Positions 59,803 to 64,000 of a stretch of 64,000 bases of DNA are shown here, piece after piece; position 1 is the first letter of the stretch; the number at the start of each line of letters is the position of its first letter. The stretch lies in the NCBI RefSeq assembly GCF_900113445.1, contig NZ_FOPJ01000015.1, forward strand, positions 1-64,000, in the 5' to 3' direction. The stretch comes from Corynebacterium spheniscorum (lineage in GTDB: Bacteria; Actinomycetota; Actinomycetes; Mycobacteriales; Mycobacteriaceae). The notes beneath the pieces are model-generated. The model saw only the letters and a program-made list of their open reading frames with translations. It searched no databases and had not been told where the DNA came from. Made by a program: the position numbers and the translations under genes.

Positions 59803-62220
59803 CTATTCCAATTCCCGGCGCTTCTCGGCCTCCAGGCGGCGCATTAATTCTTGGAAGGGCACCAACTCGGCATCCTCCTGCACCGAACGCCCCGAACGCG
59901 TGGCATGCTTTTCCACCACCACTTCGTCAATGCTGAGCTCGCGGTTGGGGAGCTCTCGCCAGAATTCCGCATCCTCTTCGGTGGCCACAATATCGGCACC
60001 TGCTGGGGTGGTATCCTCCGGGATCTCGGCCTGCGCGGGCACACTGATGGCGGGCTCCTTCGGCCGCGGACGCTGCTTATCTAGCCGCGGGCTACCGGCC
60101 CCTTCATGGTGGCCCAACGCCAGGTAGGCGCGGCGCACGAAGCGCGGTGCCCACCAGTTATCCTCGCGCAGCAGATGCATGACGGCTGGAACCAACATCA
60201 TGCGAATAATGGTGGCGTCCAGGAATAGCGCGGCAATCATGCCAAAGGCAATGTATTTCATCATCACGATCTCGGAGAACCCGAAGGCCCCGCACACCAC
60301 AATCATGATCAACGCCGCAGCGGTAATAATCCCACCGGTATGCGCGGTGCCATAACGGATCGCATCATCGGTACTGCTGCCACGATCCCTCGCCTCCACC
60401 ATGCGGGATAATAAGAACACCTCATAGTCGGTGGAAAGCCCATAAATAATGGCCACGATCAGCACCAACACCGGGCTCATTAATGGCCCCGGGGTGAAGT
60501 TGAAGATTCCGGAACCTACGCCATCAACAAACATCAGCGTCAAAATGCCTAAGGTGGTGCCCATCCCCAGGATGGTCATAATCACGGCTTTAGCTGGCAA
60601 AACCATGGAGCCGAACACCAAAGACATGAGGATGAAGGTGGCGATCACAATATAGATCGCCATCCACGGCAGCCGCTCAAAGAGCGCCTCAATGGATTCC
60701 ACCTCCAGCGCTGGGGTGCCGCCGATGTACACCTTCACCCCATCGGGCACATCCAGGTTGCGTAGGTCCTGGATTACCCGCTCATTATCTTTTCGATCCG
60801 CAATGCCAGCGGAAAGCACCGTGGTGCCTTCCTTAGTAGCCTGCGAGGGGCTAAAACGTCCGGTCAGCCCCGCCACTTGGTTGGCCTGTTGATACACCTG
60901 CACCAGCTGCGCATTATCGGCGTTGGTGACCACCAACTTGATAGGTTCGGTACGGAACTCCGGGAAGTTCTCATCAAACTCCGCCTGGGTTTGACGCACC
61001 TGATTAGTGGGCGGCAAATAGGTTTCATTAATCCCGCCGAAGCTAATCTTCGCCAGCGGCAACGTCAGCCCCAAAAGCACAATACAAATACCCAAGGTCA
61101 CCGTCTTGGAATACTTCATCGCGAAGCTTGGGATCTTCCACCACAGGGTGTCCTGCATCCGCCGCGCGCGCCGCGAGGTTCGTCGCACCGCCCAGCGATC
61201 AATATTTTTACCCAAGATCCCAAAGAGCGAGGGCAGCACCGTCACCGAAAGCAAGGCCGCTAAGCCCACCGCACTAATCGCGCCATAGGACACTGACTTT
61301 AAGAAGGCCTGCGGGAATACCAAGAGCCCCGAGAGCGCCACCGCCACCATCCCGGCGGAAAACACCACGGTCTTCCCGGCAGTAGCGGTGGTGGTGGCCA
61401 CTGCTCTTTCGATGGGCTGCCCGCGGTCCATTTCTTCGCGGAAACGCGAAACCATAAAGAGCCCATAGTCAATGGCCAAACCTAGGCCCAAGAGCGTGAC
61501 CACGGATTGTGCAAACACATTTACCTGCACAAACCCCGCCAATACAGAGAGCACACCCAAAGAGCCCAAAATAGAGAGCACCCCAACCACCAGCGGCATG
61601 GCTGCGGCCACCACGGAACCAAAAACAATGAGCAGCAGTACCGCTACCGCCGGGAGGGCATAAATCTCGGCGCGGGAAATATCCCCAGCCATGCCCTTAT
61701 CTAGGGCATCGGCCACCGCAGTGGCACCGGCTACCTCGGTTTTCACCCCGCTGATTTCCGGGATGAGGTCTTCTTCTACCAGTCGGAAGTCTTTGAGGGT
61801 TTGCTCCCCATCCCCTTTGAGCCCAATGGCGGCAAACGCCAGGGTTTTATCCACGTTCGCTAATTTCGCATTGTGAGTATCAAAGTAGCTGGTCACATGG
61901 TCAATCTGATCCGGGTGCTGTTGCCTTAAGCTCTCTAGGTGCTTTAAGGCTGCGCTTTGGATTGCGGGGTCATCGAGGTGGTGGCCATCCTCGGCGCGAT
62001 AAAGCAGAATCACATCACCATTGGAGTCCCGCCCAAAGGTGTCTTGTTCAATGCTGGCCGCCAGGGTGGAATCCGAATGCGGATCATCCCATCCTTCTTG
62101 GCTTAGCCGCCCATCTAAGCGCAGCCCAAAGGCAGCATAAAGCCCCAGGATGCCCAACAACACAATGATGGGGACAACACGGCGATGTCGATAAGCGAAT
62201 AAACCCCAGCGTTCAAACAC
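59803..62220 (-). CDS. cmpL1: MmpL-family mycolate exporter CmpL1
   Basis: 805 residues. An RND transporter with two blocks of six helices and two outside loops. The proton-relay Asp-Tyr pairs are present in both halves: LGLGLAIDYGLFMVSRFREE and IYGLSTDYEVFLLSRMVEA. The C-terminal cytoplasmic tail (about 700-805) is charged and Pro-rich. It is the MmpL3 counterpart that moves trehalose monomycolate to the periplasm; the gene order with trmB and the NYN gene is the same as Rv0206c-Rv0208c. In C. glutamicum this place holds cmpL1. Confidence 0.93.
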   Translation of the reverse strand: MFERWGLFAYRHRRVVPIIVLLGILGLYAAFGLRLDGRLSQEGWDDPHSDSTLAASIEQDTFGRDSNGDVILLYRAEDGHHLDDPAIQSAALKHLESLRQQHPDQIDHVTSYFDTHNAKLANVDKTLAFAAIGLKGDGEQTLKDFRLVEEDLIPEISGVKTEVAGATAVADALDKGMAGDISRAEIYALPAVAVLLLIVFGSVVAAAMPLVVGVLSILGSLGVLSVLAGFVQVNVFAQSVVTLLGLGLAIDYGLFMVSRFREEMDRGQPIERAVATTTATAGKTVVFSAGMVAVALSGLLVFPQAFLKSVSYGAISAVGLAALLSVTVLPSLFGILGKNIDRWAVRRTSRRARRMQDTLWWKIPSFAMKYSKTVTLGICIVLLGLTLPLAKISFGGINETYLPPTNQVRQTQAEFDENFPEFRTEPIKLVVTNADNAQLVQVYQQANQVAGLTGRFSPSQATKEGTTVLSAGIADRKDNERVIQDLRNLDVPDGVKVYIGGTPALEVESIEALFERLPWMAIYIVIATFILMSLVFGSMVLPAKAVIMTILGMGTTLGILTLMFVDGVGSGIFNFTPGPLMSPVLVLIVAIIYGLSTDYEVFLLSRMVEARDRGSSTDDAIRYGTAHTGGIITAAALIMIVVCGAFGFSEIVMMKYIAFGMIAALFLDATIIRMMLVPAVMHLLREDNWWAPRFVRRAYLALGHHEGAGSPRLDKQRPRPKEPAISVPAQAEIPEDTTPAGADIVATEEDAEFWRELPNRELSIDEVVVEKHATRSGRSVQEDAELVPFQELMRRLEAEKRRELE

Positions 62221-62270
62221 GGGTTTCGAATCTCCTCTATCGGGCGGGGTGAAGCACAGGTGTAGGCGGG

Positions 62271-62936
62271 CTACTTGCTAAGCGCAGCAAGCGGCCGGAA
62301 AGGCTGGAGCCAAGCACCCATATCGGGCAGTTGATCCAGGTTAACGCGCGGCAAGGGTTCGCGGAAGACCCCAGGGATCTCCTCTAAATCCACAAACTCA
62401 AGTGACTCCGAGGCTACCGCCCAGGCGGCATGCTCGTGGAACCCCAGCACCGTCACCGGCAACCCGGCGGCCGCCAGTTCCTCTAAATCATCCTTAAAAT
62501 TCTGCCCATCAGCGCTGGCCACCACCACGCCGCGCAGCACACCTTCACCATGGCGGCGCCGAATATGCGCCAACATATCCGGATCCACATCGGTGTCTTC
62601 TTGGAGCTTCGGCTTCGCAAATACCGCGAAACCCACATTCCGCAGCGCCTCCACCCAGGGGCGAATCATGTCGGCAGATCCTGGAATCACATTGGTAAAT
62701 ACCGTGGCTTCTGGGACCAGCTCTTCGCCGAGTTCCTTCGATAGCGCTTCACCGCGGTCCAGGAGCCAACGCCCTACCGCATCAAAACGTGGGCGATAGT
62801 TGGAGGTCGGGCGCCCTCCTAAAATAGAGCCTAATCCCATATCCAGGTTCGGGGCATCCCACACCAGCAATAAGGTATCCGGCCCCGGCTGCGCGCCCGG
62901 CGCATAGGGGTGGACGTAGCTACTCACGTCGTTCAT
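62271..62936 (-). CDS. NYN-domain protein (Rv0207c-like)
   Basis: 221 residues. A PIN-like NYN fold is indicated by LLLVWDAPNLDMGLGSIL (acidic residue near the start), FAVFAKPKLQEDTDVDPDML and VVVASADGQNFKDDLEELAAAGLPV. Such proteins can be RNases, but no substrate is known for this branch. The start codon overlaps the trmB stop by one base (TAATG). The gene is kept between trmB and mmpL3 in mycobacteria, so a link to envelope export is possible. Confidence 0.88.
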   Translation of the reverse strand: MNDVSSYVHPYAPGAQPGPDTLLLVWDAPNLDMGLGSILGGRPTSNYRPRFDAVGRWLLDRGEALSKELGEELVPEATVFTNVIPGSADMIRPWVEALRNVGFAVFAKPKLQEDTDVDPDMLAHIRRRHGEGVLRGVVVASADGQNFKDDLEELAAAGLPVTVLGFHEHAAWAVASESLEFVDLEEIPGVFREPLPRVNLDQLPDMGAWLQPFRPLAALSK

Positions 62937-63751
62937 TATTGTCCTCTCCTCGAGGAAATTTCTTCAGCATCGGCACGCTTTTGCCATAAGAATTCGGTGA
63001 TCGTGTGCTCCAAGTTCAGCCCACGGCCCTCAAATTTCGTAATGACTTGGCGATCAACTAATTGTGGGCATTCCGGCCAAGGCCAGCCCTTATATTCCAA
63101 AAGTGGCTCAACCTCCGCTAATTCACGGATCCATTCCGCATAATCAGCATGGTCTGTGGCCACATGTAAAACCCCACCGGGTTTTAGCCGCGTGGCAATT
63201 AAATGCAGCGGCCCAGATTGAATAATACGGCGCTTATGGTGCCGCGCTTTCGGCCAGGGATCCGGGAAGAAAATCCGCACCCCATCCAAAGAATTCTCCG
63301 GGAACATGCGATTGAGCACTTCCACACCATCACCGCGCACCATCCGAATATTGTTCACGCCCCCGCGCACCGCGGCGCCCAAAAGCTTCGCCAGCCCGGG
63401 CTTATATAACTCCACGGCCACAATATTGGTATCGGATTCCAGCGGCGCCATCGCCACAGTTGAGGTACCCGTCCCAGAGCCGATCTCCACAATCGTGGGG
63501 TGCCCACTGCGCCCAAACCACTGATCCACATCAATGATCTCATCTTCCAAAACCCTGCCCATGCTGGGCCAATACTCATCCCAGAGGGCTTGTTGGTTAT
63601 CGGTCAACGTGCCGCGGCGGAAACTCACCGACCCCAGGCGCGGATAATCCAACCCATCATCAAAGGTGGATTGAGGCCGCCTGCCAGCCGGCAAATCTCC
63701 CAATCCACGCGCCTTATTCTCAGAACTATGGGGACTATTATTTTTAGACAT
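62936..63751 (-). CDS. trmB: tRNA (guanine-N7-)-methyltransferase
   Basis: 271 residues from ATG 63751 ([18 protein letters not shown]). It methylates G46 of tRNAs using S-adenosylmethionine. The SAM motif [19 protein letters not shown], the family tract [19 protein letters not shown], and [14 protein letters not shown] are all present. The N-terminal 40 residues are a disordered extension. It heads a four-gene leftward operon with the NYN, cmpL1 and YbhN-family genes. The frame is open further to 63787, but that has no good site. Confidence 0.94.
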   Translation of the reverse strand: MSKNNSPHSSENKARGLGDLPAGRRPQSTFDDGLDYPRLGSVSFRRGTLTDNQQALWDEYWPSMGRVLEDEIIDVDQWFGRSGHPTIVEIGSGTGTSTVAMAPLESDTNIVAVELYKPGLAKLLGAAVRGGVNNIRMVRGDGVEVLNRMFPENSLDGVRIFFPDPWPKARHHKRRIIQSGPLHLIATRLKPGGVLHVATDHADYAEWIRELAEVEPLLEYKGWPWPECPQLVDRQVITKFEGRGLNLEHTITEFLWQKRADAEEISSRRGQ

Positions 63752-63787
63752 CAGGGTTATTGTTCCCGCGTCGCCTCCACATTTCAA

Positions 63788-64000
63788 TTACCCCGCGTTC
63801 AGGGCTTCCTCAGCGGCGGGCTTTAGTCGAGATCGGCTTCCCTTAGCTCCGCGCTCCCCGGCAGGTTTCAGCGTCCGCGGGCAGAGCATCACCTCTTTAG
63901 TTCCTGGGGCCCGAGTAGCCCGGCACTAAGGTGCACCCGCGCTACGTAGTTGTACACCGCACGCCACAGTGCGTGCCACTATCGCCCAAAGCTCACGAAA
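63788..64000. other. Region upstream of trmB, end of window
   Basis: No gene is seen in the last 213 bases. It should hold the trmB operon promoter and perhaps that of a rightward gene beyond the window. ACGCCACAGTGCGTG near 63961 is a small dyad. Confidence 0.4.

Overview
The window is a piece of a Corynebacterium chromosome, or of a very close mycolic-acid-bearing actinobacterium. The best evidence is the full set of mycomembrane and arabinogalactan genes in the order known from Corynebacterium and Mycobacterium: glf, glfT2, a PAP2 phosphatase, ubiA, aftB, two mycolyltransferases, a cutinase-like protein, fadD32, pks13, accD3 and an MmpL exporter. Corynebacterial regulators (McbR, HrrSA), an Lsr2 protein, LGFP repeats and a DUF2020-like lipoprotein agree. 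Gene names rest on recognised motifs and remembered synteny; no database search was run, and the species is not determined.

Layout. 1-400: 3' end of a 23S rRNA gene, 5S rRNA and a strong terminator. 0.5-11 kb: RluA-type pseudouridine synthase, universal stress protein, GlsB-like stress membrane protein, mcbR, a YidC paralogue, a class E sortase with a 50-residue partner, a lipoprotein, and the haem-responsive two-component system hrrS-hrrA. 11-16.8 kb: lsr2, an AT-richer gene-poor stretch, a two-TM protein, a repeat-filled gap, a DUF6474-like protein, a RecB-like Fe-S nuclease and an MFS exporter with its divergent LysR regulator. 17.8-24 kb: msrA/sodA (oxidative stress), ldh, a glycerophosphodiesterase, a DUF5926 protein and the LCP protein lcpB. 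24-31 kb: amidase, pheA, histidine phosphatase, mini-zincin, septum-formation protein, GT-C glycosyltransferase and serS, a block also found in mycobacteria. 31-37 kb: a PlsC-HAD fusion, glpD, glpK and a Cof-type HAD phosphatase. 37-57.6 kb: the cell-envelope core. 57.6-58.7 kb: a cluster of very small genes. 58.7-63.8 kb: the leftward operon trmB - NYN gene - cmpL1 - YbhN-family gene.

How the genes work together. Glf makes UDP-galactofuranose and GlfT2 polymerises the galactan. UbiA and the PAP2 phosphatase make decaprenyl-phosphoryl-arabinose precursors, and AftB caps the arabinan. FadD32 activates the meromycolic chain, AccD3 supplies the carboxylated partner, and Pks13 condenses them. CmpL1 exports trehalose monomycolate, and MytA/MytB move mycolates onto arabinogalactan, trehalose and, in this genus, small porins.

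The strongest new lead is a 31-codon ORF at 57681-57776, just after accD3. It has its own Shine-Dalgarno sequence and terminator and encodes an amphipathic helix in the style of the tiny corynebacterial porins PorA and PorH. Other leads are a 52-residue single-TM protein (58376-58534), the 50-residue partner of the sortase, a near-consensus McbR operator in front of mcbR, a triplicated 18-bp stop-codon repeat after ldh, several long perfect inverted repeats, and possible coding remnants near lsr2 and near the rluA-like gene.
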